DNA of 64,000 nt from Roseococcus pinisoli (GTDB taxonomy: Bacteria; Pseudomonadota; Alphaproteobacteria; Acetobacterales; Acetobacteraceae): positions 248,001 to 312,000 of the forward strand of contig NZ_JAHCDA010000002.1 of assembly GCF_018413645.1 (NCBI RefSeq), in the 5' to 3' direction. Below the pieces are notes generated by a model. That model was not told the origin of the DNA. It made no database searches and saw nothing but the letters and a program-made list of their open reading frames with translations. Within the stretch, counting starts at the first letter, position 1, and the number at the start of each line of letters is the position of its first letter. The position numbers and the translations under genes are program-made. Below are positions 49,255 to 57,792 of this stretch, piece by piece.

Positions 49255-50727
49255 TCAATGTCCCGGTCCGGGAATGGCGCCCGGCTTGTCGTGCAGGCCC
49301 AGCCGGTCGACCAGGCTGCGGCTCGCCTCGTTCAGCCCGATGATCTCGACCGGCACGCCATGGTGGCGGAACTTCAGCACCACGCGGTCCAGCGCATTCA
49401 CCGCCGTCAGGTCCCAGAAATGCGCGGCATGCACATCGATCACGACGCGCGACGGTTCCTCGCGGAAGTCGAAGCCGGCGATGAAGGCCTCGGCCGTCGC
49501 GAAGAAGATCTGGCCGGTGACGCGATAGCGCCGCGCGCCCTCCCGCAGCTCCGAGCTCACGGAGAAGAAGCGCGACACCTTCTGCGCGAAGAACAGGCCG
49601 CTCAAGACCACGCCGACCAGCACGCCCTGCGCGAGGTCATGCGTCCAGACGACGGTGGCGACGGTCGCGACCATGACGATGCTGGAACTGGTCGGATGCG
49701 TCACGAGGCTCTTCAAGGAGGCCCAGCGGAAGGTGTTGATCGAGACCATGACCATCACGGCGACCAGCGCGCCCATCGGGATCCGCGCGACCCAGGGGCC
49801 CAGCACCACGCAGAGGAAGAGCAGCAGCGCCCCCGCCCAAAGGCAGGACAGCCGGCCCCGCCCGCCGGAGGAAACGTTGATCACCGACTGGCCGATCATG
49901 GCGCAGCCGGCCATGCCGCCGAAGAAGCCGGTGACGAAGTTCGCGATGCCCTGGCCGCGGCATTCGCGGTTCTTGTCGGAGCCCGTATCGGTCATCTCGT
50001 CGACGATGGCCGCCGTCATCAGGCTCTCCAGCAGGCCGACCATGGCGAGGGTGAGCGAATAGGGCAGGATGATGCGCAGCGTCTCGAGGGTGAGCGGCAC
50101 GTCGGGCAGGGCGAAGGCGGGGAATTCCGAGGGCAGCGCGCCCATGTCGCCGACCGTCCGCAGATCGAGGCCGAAGCCCAGGCACAGCGCCGTCATCGCC
50201 ACGATGGCGACGAGCGGCGAGGGGACCGCCTTCGTCAGCCGCGGCAGGAGGTAGATGATGGCGAGGCTGCCCGCGACCATGGCGTAGGTGCCCCAGCCGC
50301 GGCCGATGAGCTCAGGCAGCTGCGCCATGAAGATCAGGATGGCGAGCGCGTTCACGAAGCCCGTGATCACCGAGCGCGAGACGAAGCGCATGAAGTCGCC
50401 CAGCCGCAAGAGGCCAGCGGCGAACTGGATCACGCCCGTCAGCACCGTCGCGGCCAGCATGAAGCCGATGCCGTGATCGCGCACGAGCGAGACGAGGACC
50501 ACCGCCATCGCCGCCGTCGCGGCCGAGATCATGGCCGGGCGGCCGCCGGCGATGGCCGTGATCACCGCGATGCAGAAGGAGGCGTAGAGGCCGAACTTCG
50601 GATCGACGCCGGCGATGATGGAGAAGGCGATGGCTTCCGGGATCAGGGCGAGCGCGACGACGGTGCCGGCCAGGAGGTCGCGCGTGATATGCGGCGACCA
50701 CTCGGCGCGAAGGCGGGAGAGGGACAT
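49255..50727 (-). CDS. SulP-family inorganic anion transporter with STAS domain
   Basis: The 490-residue protein has 10-14 transmembrane segments and SulP motifs such as [23 protein letters not shown] and [25 protein letters not shown], then a C-terminal STAS domain ([19 protein letters not shown] and [21 protein letters not shown]). SulP proteins transport sulfate, bicarbonate or other anions. The ATG at 50727 ([17 protein letters not shown]) is used; the open frame continues upstream to 50991 without family similarity. No good Shine-Dalgarno site precedes it. Confidence 0.93.
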   Translation of the reverse strand: MSLSRLRAEWSPHITRDLLAGTVVALALIPEAIAFSIIAGVDPKFGLYASFCIAVITAIAGGRPAMISAATAAMAVVLVSLVRDHGIGFMLAATVLTGVIQFAAGLLRLGDFMRFVSRSVITGFVNALAILIFMAQLPELIGRGWGTYAMVAGSLAIIYLLPRLTKAVPSPLVAIVAMTALCLGFGLDLRTVGDMGALPSEFPAFALPDVPLTLETLRIILPYSLTLAMVGLLESLMTAAIVDEMTDTGSDKNRECRGQGIANFVTGFFGGMAGCAMIGQSVINVSSGGRGRLSCLWAGALLLFLCVVLGPWVARIPMGALVAVMVMVSINTFRWASLKSLVTHPTSSSIVMVATVATVVWTHDLAQGVLVGVVLSGLFFAQKVSRFFSVSSELREGARRYRVTGQIFFATAEAFIAGFDFREEPSRVVIDVHAAHFWDLTAVNALDRVVLKFRHHGVPVEIIGLNEASRSLVDRLGLHDKPGAIPGPGH

Positions 50728-50982
50728 GTGTGAAATTTCGGGAAGGAGCCGATCGGGCGAGACAGGTCGGGCCCACGTCGCCTGGGGACGCGCGGGCGGG
50801 GTCTTGCGGTCGGCGCCCCTCAGGGCGGCGTGGGCCGGGTGTGGTTCACGATCACGCAACGACCCTAGGCGCCGCAGGTCCATGCCGCAACCTCGCGCGG
50901 CGCCGGGGAGAGAGTATATGAACCGCGCGGAGCGCCCGCGCCCGGGCGGCCTGCGACGACCGCGGCAAAGGGGAAGCACCCG
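50728..50982. promoter_or_regulatory. Divergent control region, SulP transporter / beta-lactamase
   Basis: This 255-bp gap carries the starts of both genes. On the SulP side the leader is long and GC-rich and could fold (CGTGGGCC and GGGCCCACG segments pair), a layout compatible with a structured 5' leader. I recognise no known riboswitch in it. Confidence 0.35.
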
Positions 50983-51831
50983 ATGAACCATTCGACGACG
51001 CGCCGGCTATTGACGGCCGGGCTGGCCGGTCTGGCCGCGACGCCGGCACTGGCGGCCGGAAATCCCCTGGCCGCGCTGGAGCGCCGCGACGGCGGGCGGC
51101 TGCATGTCTTCGCGCTGGACACCGGCTCGGGCCGCAACCTGGCGCACCGCTCCACGGATCGCGTGCTGATGTGCAGCACCTTCAAGGCCCTGCTGGCCGC
51201 CGCTGTTCTGGCGCGCGTCGATGCGGGGCAGGAGGCGCTGAACCGCCGCGTGCCCATCCGCCCGGAGGATCTGCTGGAATACGCTCCCGTCGCGCGGGCG
51301 CATGCCGCCGCGGGTGGGGCCTCGGTCGAGGTGCTGGCCGAGGGGATGGTCGGGCTCAGCGACAACACGGCCGCGAACCTGCTGCTGCCCTCGGTCGGTG
51401 ATCCGGCCGGGCTGACGCGCTGGCTGCGAGGCATCGGCGATCCCCTCACGCGGCTGGATCGCAACGAGCCGGGGCTGAACCATCCCTCCGGCGAGCTCGA
51501 CACCACGACGCCACGCCGGATGGCGGAGACGCTGGGCGCGATCCTGCTGGGGCCGGTGCTGGCCGCGCCCTCGCGTGAGCGGCTGGAAGGCTGGATGGCC
51601 GCGAGCCCGACCGGCCGTGCCCGTCTGCGCGCGGGAATGCCGGAGGGATGGCGCGTGGCGGACAAGACGGGCACCGGCGGCAGCTGGGCCAATGTGGTGG
51701 CGCTGGTGCGGCCGCCGGGCCGCGCGCCGGTCCTCGTATCGTCCTTCTACGACGTTTCGAACGTCCCGGCCGCGAAGCGCGACGGCGTGCATCGCGAGGT
51801 GGGGCGGATCGTCGCGGAATGGCTGGGCTGA
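50983..51831 (+). CDS. Class A beta-lactamase
   Basis: The 282-residue serine hydrolase has a Tat/Sec-type signal peptide ([19 protein letters not shown]) and all class A motifs: S65-TFK-68 (nucleophile), SDN at 126-128, E162 in RNEPGLN (omega loop) and KTG at 228-230. It should hydrolyse beta-lactams in the periplasm; the spectrum cannot be judged from sequence alone. No AmpR-type regulator is adjacent, and the gene looks chromosomal and native in composition. It is followed by the amidase gene. Confidence 0.94.
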   Translation: MNHSTTRRLLTAGLAGLAATPALAAGNPLAALERRDGGRLHVFALDTGSGRNLAHRSTDRVLMCSTFKALLAAAVLARVDAGQEALNRRVPIRPEDLLEYAPVARAHAAAGGASVEVLAEGMVGLSDNTAANLLLPSVGDPAGLTRWLRGIGDPLTRLDRNEPGLNHPSGELDTTTPRRMAETLGAILLGPVLAAPSRERLEGWMAASPTGRARLRAGMPEGWRVADKTGTGGSWANVVALVRPPGRAPVLVSSFYDVSNVPAAKRDGVHREVGRIVAEWLG

Positions 51832-51836
51832 CGGGC

Positions 51837-51860
51837 CTCCGGCCGGTTCCCGCGCCGGAG
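51837..51860 (+). terminator. Hairpin after the beta-lactamase gene
   Basis: Seven-bp arms CTCCGGC/GCCGGAG with a 10-nt loop lie 6 bp after the beta-lactamase stop codon, followed by ATTTGG. It is a possible weak terminator. Confidence 0.4.
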
Positions 51861-51883
51861 ATTTGGTCCTAGCCTCCGCGGCC

Positions 51884-53167
51884 ATGACCGATCCCACGAC
51901 GCTCTCCGCCTCCGAAGCCGCCGCGCGCGTCGCCGCCGGCAAGCTCAGCGCCACGGCCCTCGCCGAGGCCATGCTGGACCGCATCGCCGCGCGCGAGCCG
52001 GTCGTGCGCGCCTTCACGCATCTCGATCCCACGCTGATGCGCCAGCAGGCGGCCAGCGTGGACGCGGCCATCAAGGCGGGGCGGAAGCCGCGGCTGGCCG
52101 GGCTCTTCCTCGGCGTGAAGGACGTGCTCGATACCTGGGACCAGCCCTCGGAATACGGCTCGCCCATCTGGGCCGGCCATCGCCCGAAGAGCGATGCGTC
52201 CTGCGTCGCCCTCGCGCGGCGCGCCGGCGCGGTGCTGGCCAAGACCGTCACGACGGAATTCGCGACGCGCCGCCCGGGCCCGACCACCAATCCGCACAAT
52301 CCCGGCCACACGCCCGGCGGCTCCTCCTCCGGCTCGGCCGCGGGCGTGGGCGCGGGGATGCTGCACCTGGCCTTTGCCACGCAGACGGCCGGCTCGATCA
52401 TCCGGCCCGCGGCCTTCTGCGGCGTCGTGGGCTTCAAGCCGAGCTGGGGCACGCTCCAGCGCATCGGCATGAAGGTGATGAGCGAGAGCCTGGACACCAT
52501 CGGCCTCATGGGGCGCAGCGTGGCCGACGTGGCGCTGGGCATGACGGCGTTGACGGGGCTGGACCACGGCCCCGCCCGGCCCGGCAAGCCGCCGCGCCTC
52601 GCGCTGATCCTCGGCCCGACCGCGCATCTGGCCGCGCCCGAGACGCTGGCGCTGATGGACCGCGTGGTGGAGGCCGCCCGTGCCAAGGGGGCGACGGTCA
52701 CGCCCGTCGAGCTCGGCGAGCCCTTCAAGGAAGCGCTGGCGCTGCATCCGCACGTCATGAACATGGAAAGCGCCGAGGCGCTGGGCTGGGAGCTGGACCA
52801 TGCGCGGGACGGGCTCAGCCCCATCCTGAACGAGCGCATGAGCTGGGCGCAGGGCGAGCCCCACGCGAAGCTGGCCGAGGGCCGTGCCGCCTTCGCCGCC
52901 GCGCAGGCGGCCTTCGCCGCGGCGGTCGCGGGCTACGACGCCGTGCTGACGCCCTCCGCCCCCGGCGAGGCGCCGGCGGGCATCGCCGCCACGGGCGAGC
53001 CGCACTTCAACACCCTCTGGACGCTGCTGCACACGCCGGCCGTGACGGTGCCGGCCGGCACGGGTCCCAAGGGCCTGCCGCTCGGCGCGCAGATCGTGGC
53101 GCCGCGCGGGCAGGACCTCGCGGCGCTCACCTGGGCGGAATGGTTGCATGAGGCCATCCATGCCTAG
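51884..53167 (+). CDS. Amidase (amidase-signature family)
   Basis: The 427-residue enzyme has the Ser-cisSer-Lys triad of the amidase-signature family: Lys79 in FLGVKDVLDT, the glycine/serine loop TPGGSSSGSAAGVGAGM (cis-Ser about 147-148), and the nucleophile Ser171 in QTAGSIIRPAAFCG. It hydrolyses a carboxamide to acid and ammonia. The start at 51884 follows the beta-lactamase stop by 52 bp; the frame reads back into that gene only by chance. Its stop overlaps the FAD monooxygenase start by 8 bp, suggesting linked steps in catabolism of one compound. Confidence 0.93.
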   Translation: MTDPTTLSASEAAARVAAGKLSATALAEAMLDRIAAREPVVRAFTHLDPTLMRQQAASVDAAIKAGRKPRLAGLFLGVKDVLDTWDQPSEYGSPIWAGHRPKSDASCVALARRAGAVLAKTVTTEFATRRPGPTTNPHNPGHTPGGSSSGSAAGVGAGMLHLAFATQTAGSIIRPAAFCGVVGFKPSWGTLQRIGMKVMSESLDTIGLMGRSVADVALGMTALTGLDHGPARPGKPPRLALILGPTAHLAAPETLALMDRVVEAARAKGATVTPVELGEPFKEALALHPHVMNMESAEALGWELDHARDGLSPILNERMSWAQGEPHAKLAEGRAAFAAAQAAFAAAVAGYDAVLTPSAPGEAPAGIAATGEPHFNTLWTLLHTPAVTVPAGTGPKGLPLGAQIVAPRGQDLAALTWAEWLHEAIHA

Positions 53168-54389
53168 GATCCTCATCGCCGGCGGCGGGATCGGCGGGCT
53201 GACGACGGCGCTCGCCCTCCAGGCCGCGGGCTTCGAGCCCCATGTCTTCGAGGCGGTGGCCGAGCTGCGGCCGCTGGGCGTCGGCATCAACCTGCTGCCC
53301 CATGCCGTGCGCGAGCTGACCGAGCTCGGCCTCGACGAGGCGCTGGCCGGCATCGGCGTCGCGACGCGGGAGCTGCGCTACGTCAGCGCCCATGGGCAGG
53401 AAATCTGGCGCGAGGATCGCGGCCGCGCGGCGGGCTATCGCTGGCCGCAATACAGCGTGCATCGCGGCGCCCTGCAGATGCTGCTGGCCGAGGTGTGCCG
53501 CGCGCGCGGCATCCCCGTCCTCGCCGGTCATCGCGTCACGCATTTCAAGCAGGATGCCGACCGGGTCACGGCGCATTTCGAGGGCGGCGCCAGTGCGGAA
53601 GGCGCGGCGCTGATCGGGGCGGACGGCATTCATTCCGCCGTGCGCGCGCATTTCGCCCCGGGCGAGGGCGCGCCGTCCTGGCAGGGGGCCATCCTCTGGC
53701 GCGGGACGACGGTGGCCGCGCCCTTCCTGACGGGCGCGACCATGGTCCAGGCCGGGCATCACGACCAGAAGTTCGTCTGCTACCCGATCCGCCACCTGCC
53801 CGACGGGCGGGTGCTGACCAACTGGATCGCGGAGCGGCGCGTCGATCCCTCGCAGGGCTTCCAGCGCGAGGACTGGAACCGCGAGGCGGATCGCGGTCGC
53901 TTCCTGCCGCATTACGAATCCTGGAATTGGGGCTGGCTCGACGTGCCGGGCCTGATCCGCGGCGCCGAGCGCGTGCTGGAATACCCGATGGTGGACCGCG
54001 ACCCGCTGGACCGCTGGACCGACGGTCGCGTCACGCTGCTGGGCGACGCGGCGCATCCCATGTACCCGATCGGCTCCAACGGCGCGTCCCAGGCGATCCT
54101 GGATGCCCGGCAGCTGGCGCTGCACCTGGCGCGGGAGGGGCTCCCGGATGGGTTGCTGGCCTACGAGGAGGCGCGGCGCCCGCCCACGGCGAAGCTGACC
54201 CTGGCCAATCGTGCGCTCGGCCCGGATCTCATCCTCGAGGAGGTGCATCGCCGCGCGCCGGGCGGCTTCGCCGACCTGGATGCGGTGATCAGCCGCCAGG
54301 AGCTCGAGGAGACCTCGGCCAACTACAAGAAGCTCGCCGGCTTCGATCCCGCGCTGCTCAACGAGCGGGAGAGCTGGTCGGTGCGCTGA
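53160..54389 (+). CDS. FAD-dependent aromatic monooxygenase
   Basis: The 409-residue class A flavin monooxygenase begins MPRILIAGGGIGGLTTALAL (FAD-binding GxGxxG) and has the second FAD motif GDAAHPMYPIGSNGASQAILD; ALIGADGIHSAVRAHF is the intermediate DG motif. Relatives hydroxylate aromatic acids such as salicylate or nicotinate derivatives. The start at 53160 is chosen for its family entry; an ATG at 53148 is in frame. Together with the coupled amidase, an aryl-amide could be deamidated and then hydroxylated, which is inference. Confidence 0.93.
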   Translation: MPRILIAGGGIGGLTTALALQAAGFEPHVFEAVAELRPLGVGINLLPHAVRELTELGLDEALAGIGVATRELRYVSAHGQEIWREDRGRAAGYRWPQYSVHRGALQMLLAEVCRARGIPVLAGHRVTHFKQDADRVTAHFEGGASAEGAALIGADGIHSAVRAHFAPGEGAPSWQGAILWRGTTVAAPFLTGATMVQAGHHDQKFVCYPIRHLPDGRVLTNWIAERRVDPSQGFQREDWNREADRGRFLPHYESWNWGWLDVPGLIRGAERVLEYPMVDRDPLDRWTDGRVTLLGDAAHPMYPIGSNGASQAILDARQLALHLAREGLPDGLLAYEEARRPPTAKLTLANRALGPDLILEEVHRRAPGGFADLDAVISRQELEETSANYKKLAGFDPALLNERESWSVR

Positions 54390-55812
54390 GCCAGTTCCGC
54401 GCGGCCGCCAGATCCTCGCGGAAACGGATCGTCTCCTGCTCGCGCGCCCGGGCATCGGGCAGGCGCAGCAGGTAGGAGGGGTGGACGGTCGCGAGCATGG
54501 CCGGGCCGGCGGGCAGGGCCTGCACGCGCCCGCGCAGATCGGCCAGCTTCTGCGCGCGCCCCGTGAGCGCCAGGACGGCAGTGCGGCCCATCGCGACGAC
54601 CAGCCGCGGCCGTACCAGCGCCATCTCCTGTCCGAGCCACCAGCGGCACTGCTCCACCTCCGCGCTGTTCGGCGACTGGTGGAGGCGGCGCTTGCCGCGC
54701 AGCTCGTATTTGAAGTGCTTCACCGCATTGGTGACATAGGCCGTTCCACGATCGATCCCGGCGTGGCGCATCGCCTCGTCGAAGACCTGACCGGCGGGGC
54801 CGACGAAGGGGCGGCCCTGGAGATCCTCGTGATCGCCCGGCTGCTCGCCCACGATCATGAGCTCCGCCCGGTCCGGCCCTTCGCCGAAGACGGTCTGGGT
54901 CGCGTGGCAATGCAGCGGGCAGCGCGTGCAGCTGCGCGCTTCCTCCCGGAGGCCGGCGAGGCCTTCGGCGGTGGAGGTCGGCTCGGCCGTGGCCCGGGCC
55001 TGGAGACGCTCGTGGAAGAGCGGCGGCCGCCGCATTTCCTGCTCCGCCATCGCCGCCACCCGCGCCGGGGTCTGAGCGATGAGGTCGGGGATCAGCGCGG
55101 CCTCCGGCAGGTTGGCCCAGTACTTCTTCGGCATCTCCGACAGCATCGCCTTCACCTTCAGCCGGGCCGGATTGAAGATGTTCGCGTAGTAGGTAAGCCA
55201 CAGCTCGTCGGTCGGGTCGGCGAGGTCCGGCTTGCGCGCCGGCTCCTCGCTGACGCTGAGGGTGCCGTCGGTCAGTGAGGCCGAGCCCCGCGGCGTCAGG
55301 ATCATCCAGTCCATGTCGCCGAAGCGCCGCGCGAAGAAGGGCGCGGTATGCGCGACGATGTGATGCTCCGGCTCGAACCAGGCGATGAAGCGCCGGCGCG
55401 CGCCTTCCGCCTGCGGCGCCTCGCGGAAGCGGACGAAGGCCGTCATCTTATGCGCGTCGCGCCGAACGGCTTTCTCAAGTCGCCGCGCCGCCACGACGTC
55501 GGCATCCATTGCGTCCGAGAGGAGATGCCGCTCGGCCTGCAGCCGCGCGATGAGGCGATAGAGCAGCCCGAAGCGCGCCGGATCGGAATGGCAGATCACG
55601 GCTTCCGCCAGTTCGAGGAAGGCGGGCGGGACGCGGGGCGGCGGCATGACGGGCGGGGGAGGCGCCGTGTTCTCCTCCAGCAGCGAGGCTCCGGCATCGC
55701 CGGCCCGCCAATCCACCTCCTGCGGCGGGATGCCGCCCAGCAGCAGGTCTCGCGCCGCGTCCCGCCATCCGGCGAAATCGGCAGCGCCGCCGAGCCGGAC
55801 CGTGTGCCTCAC
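54358..55812 (-). CDS. DUF4130-UdgX fusion (uracil-DNA glycosylase family)
   Basis: The 484-residue protein joins an N-terminal DUF4130 domain (residues about 1-260) to a C-terminal UdgX-type uracil-DNA glycosylase. The latter has Fe-S cysteines around Cys295/Cys298 (SCTRCPLHC), motif A GEQPGDHED (322-330), the UdgX R-loop KRRLHQSP (374-381) with His378, and a terminal HPS box (444-446). In mycobacterial UdgX the equivalent histidine forms a covalent bond to uracil-DNA. It overlaps the radical SAM gene as ATGA; its 3' end overlaps the convergent monooxygenase gene. Confidence 0.92.
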   Translation of the reverse strand: MRHTVRLGGAADFAGWRDAARDLLLGGIPPQEVDWRAGDAGASLLEENTAPPPPVMPPPRVPPAFLELAEAVICHSDPARFGLLYRLIARLQAERHLLSDAMDADVVAARRLEKAVRRDAHKMTAFVRFREAPQAEGARRRFIAWFEPEHHIVAHTAPFFARRFGDMDWMILTPRGSASLTDGTLSVSEEPARKPDLADPTDELWLTYYANIFNPARLKVKAMLSEMPKKYWANLPEAALIPDLIAQTPARVAAMAEQEMRRPPLFHERLQARATAEPTSTAEGLAGLREEARSCTRCPLHCHATQTVFGEGPDRAELMIVGEQPGDHEDLQGRPFVGPAGQVFDEAMRHAGIDRGTAYVTNAVKHFKYELRGKRRLHQSPNSAEVEQCRWWLGQEMALVRPRLVVAMGRTAVLALTGRAQKLADLRGRVQALPAGPAMLATVHPSYLLRLPDARAREQETIRFREDLAAARNWLSAPTSSPAR

Positions 55813-57041
55813 AGCAGGGTCAGCTGCTCAGGGGGTGGACGCAGAAGGGCGCCGAGATCGTCGCGGTCGATGAGCGTGAGCGGCGTCCAATCCGCCGTCA
55901 CGATGAAGGGCCGCACCTTGGCCAGGGAGACGCGCAGCCGGCCCAGATCCTCCAGTCGGATGCGCCGATGCCGCCGGGTCGCGAGGATGGCCGCCACCGC
56001 CTTGGTGCCGAAGCCGGGCACGCGCAGCAGCATCTCGCGCGCCGCCCGGTTCACGTCGACCGGGAAGTCCTCGCGATGGGCCAGCGCCCAGGCCAGCTTG
56101 GGATCGAGGTCGAGGTCCAGCATGCCGTCCGGGCGTGCCGCCGTGATCTCCTCGATCCCGAAGCCGTAGAAGCGGAAGAGCCAATCGGCCTGGTACAGCC
56201 GGTGCTCGCGCATCAAGGGCGGCTTCTGCGGCGGCAGGCGCGAGGAGGCGTCGGGGATGGGGCTGAAGCCCGAATAGTAGACGCGCCTGAGGCCGTAGCT
56301 CCCGTAGAGCCGTCCGCTGGTGGCGAGGATGGTCGCGTCGTTCGCCTCGTCGGCGCCCACGATCATCTGCGTGGACTGGCCGGCCGGCGCGAAGCGCTGG
56401 CGCTTCCTCGTGCGCATCGTCGGCTCGCTCGCTTCCTCGATCTTCGTGCGCAGCGCCGCCATGGCGCGGCGGATGCCCTGGGGGCGCTTCTCCGGCGCGA
56501 GGCTCGCGAGCCCCGCATCGGTCGGCATCTCGACATTGATCGAGAGGCGGTCGGCGTAAAGGCCGGCCTCCTCAATGAGGGCGGGCGAGGCCTCGGGGAT
56601 GGATTTGAGGTGGATGTAGCCGCGGAAGCCGTGCGTCGTGCGGAGCTCGCGCACCACCCGCACCATCTCCTCCATCGTGTGGTCGGAGGAGCGGATGATC
56701 CCGGAGGAAAGGAACAGCCCCTCGATGTAGTTGCGCCGGTAGAATTCCAGCGTCAGCCAGACGACCTCCTCCGGCGTGAAGCGCGCGCGCTCCACATTGC
56801 TGGAGGAGCGGTTGATGCAATAGGCGCAGTCGTAGATGCAGAAGTTGGTCAGCAGGACCTTCAGCAGCGAGATGCAGCGGCCGTCCGGCGCATAGGCGTG
56901 GCAGATGCCCGATCCCTCGGTCGAGCCCAGGCCGCCGGATTTCGAGGAATCGCGCCGCTCGGTGCCGCTGGAGGCACAGGAGGCGTCGTACTTTGCCGCG
57001 TCCGAAAGGATCGCGAGCCGTTCCCGCAGCGAGCGTGGCAT
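55809..57041 (-). CDS. Radical SAM protein, putative DNA modification/repair
   Basis: The 410-residue protein has the [4Fe-4S]/SAM motif CIYDCAYC (Cys68, Cys72, Cys75) and a long radical SAM barrel, then a C-terminal helix-hairpin-helix-like region (LLRVPGFGTKAVAAILATRRHRRI) that would bind DNA. It belongs to the family found as a partner of DUF4130/UdgX proteins. Its stop overlaps the partner's ATG. A LexA-like box and a TATAGT -10 hexamer lie immediately upstream of the start, pointing to SOS induction. The reaction is not known. Confidence 0.92.
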   Translation of the reverse strand: MPRSLRERLAILSDAAKYDASCASSGTERRDSSKSGGLGSTEGSGICHAYAPDGRCISLLKVLLTNFCIYDCAYCINRSSSNVERARFTPEEVVWLTLEFYRRNYIEGLFLSSGIIRSSDHTMEEMVRVVRELRTTHGFRGYIHLKSIPEASPALIEEAGLYADRLSINVEMPTDAGLASLAPEKRPQGIRRAMAALRTKIEEASEPTMRTRKRQRFAPAGQSTQMIVGADEANDATILATSGRLYGSYGLRRVYYSGFSPIPDASSRLPPQKPPLMREHRLYQADWLFRFYGFGIEEITAARPDGMLDLDLDPKLAWALAHREDFPVDVNRAAREMLLRVPGFGTKAVAAILATRRHRRIRLEDLGRLRVSLAKVRPFIVTADWTPLTLIDRDDLGALLRPPPEQLTLL

Positions 57042-57048
57042 GATCGAT

Positions 57049-57063
57049 GTTTACTATATGTTC
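57049..57063. promoter_or_regulatory. LexA-like box over the radical SAM/UdgX promoter
   Basis: Read on the minus strand the 15-mer is GAACATATAGTAAAC, a GAAC-N7-GAAC box with one mismatch (AAAC for GAAC). It contains a TATAGT -10-like hexamer and lies 8 bp upstream of the ATG. This is where a LexA repressor would block transcription. Confidence 0.6.
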
Positions 57064-57087
57064 TGCGCCGCGCCGGCAAGAATCATC

Positions 57088-57720
57088 TCACTTCGGCGAG
57101 ATCCTGCCGGGGCGGGGAGGCGCGCTTGGCATGCCCCGTCGATAGGCGATGCCGAGCTCGGCGAGCTGGCCGGGGCGCAGGCTGTTCAGCTCCAGCATGC
57201 GGCCGGGCGAAGCCTCGGTGAGGACGCCGATCTGGAAGTCGTTCAGGCCAAGCTGGCCGAGATAGGCGCCGACCAGCGCATTGCCTGAACTGCTGACGCG
57301 CCCGGCGCCGCGCCCGCGCGGCGGCGCTGTGGATGCGGCGTGGAATCCGACCCGCGCTCCCTCGCCAAGCCAGCGCTCCTCGCCGGCGAGCCAGATGAGG
57401 CCGCAGGCGGAAAAGCAGATGGACCGGTTCGGTACGACGGTCTGGAGCCCTCGCGCGCGGATCAGCCGGCCGATGGCAACGCCCGACTGGATGATGCCGC
57501 CGGGGCTGTCGAGAAAGACCAGCGGCCTTGCGCCCGCCTGGGCCAGCGCCAGGGGAAAGGCGGCCTCGGTCTCCTCCATGATGGGCCCGGAGATGACGAT
57601 GATGTTGCGGCCCGCGAAGCGCTCGATCGAGACGCGGGGCGCCTCCGGCGGCGGCGAGGGCGGCACGGCGCCGGCCACCTTCGGCAGGACGAGCAGGAGG
57701 AGCGCGACGGCGAGACGCAT
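57088..57720 (-). CDS. Secreted ClpP/crotonase-fold protein (COG3904-like), copy 1
   Basis: The 210-residue protein has a signal peptide (MRLAVALLLLVLPKVAGA) and a ClpP-like serine-hydrolase fold. Likely active residues are Ser104 (CFSACGLIWLAG) and His127 (RVGFHAAS), after a glycine-rich strand (VFLDSPGGIIQSGVAIGRLI). The family is known as predicted periplasmic proteins; substrates are unknown. It is paralogous to the next gene upstream (57793-58782), which adds a C-terminal domain. The 72-bp gap suggests an operon. Confidence 0.75.
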   Translation of the reverse strand: MRLAVALLLLVLPKVAGAVPPSPPPEAPRVSIERFAGRNIIVISGPIMEETEAAFPLALAQAGARPLVFLDSPGGIIQSGVAIGRLIRARGLQTVVPNRSICFSACGLIWLAGEERWLGEGARVGFHAASTAPPRGRGAGRVSSSGNALVGAYLGQLGLNDFQIGVLTEASPGRMLELNSLRPGQLAELGIAYRRGMPSAPPRPGRISPK

Positions 57721-57792
57721 GGCGGCAGGATAGAGCAGGCCGGTGTGCGCCGCACACCCTCCCTTTTGGCGGACCCGTAGGGGGTGGATTGG

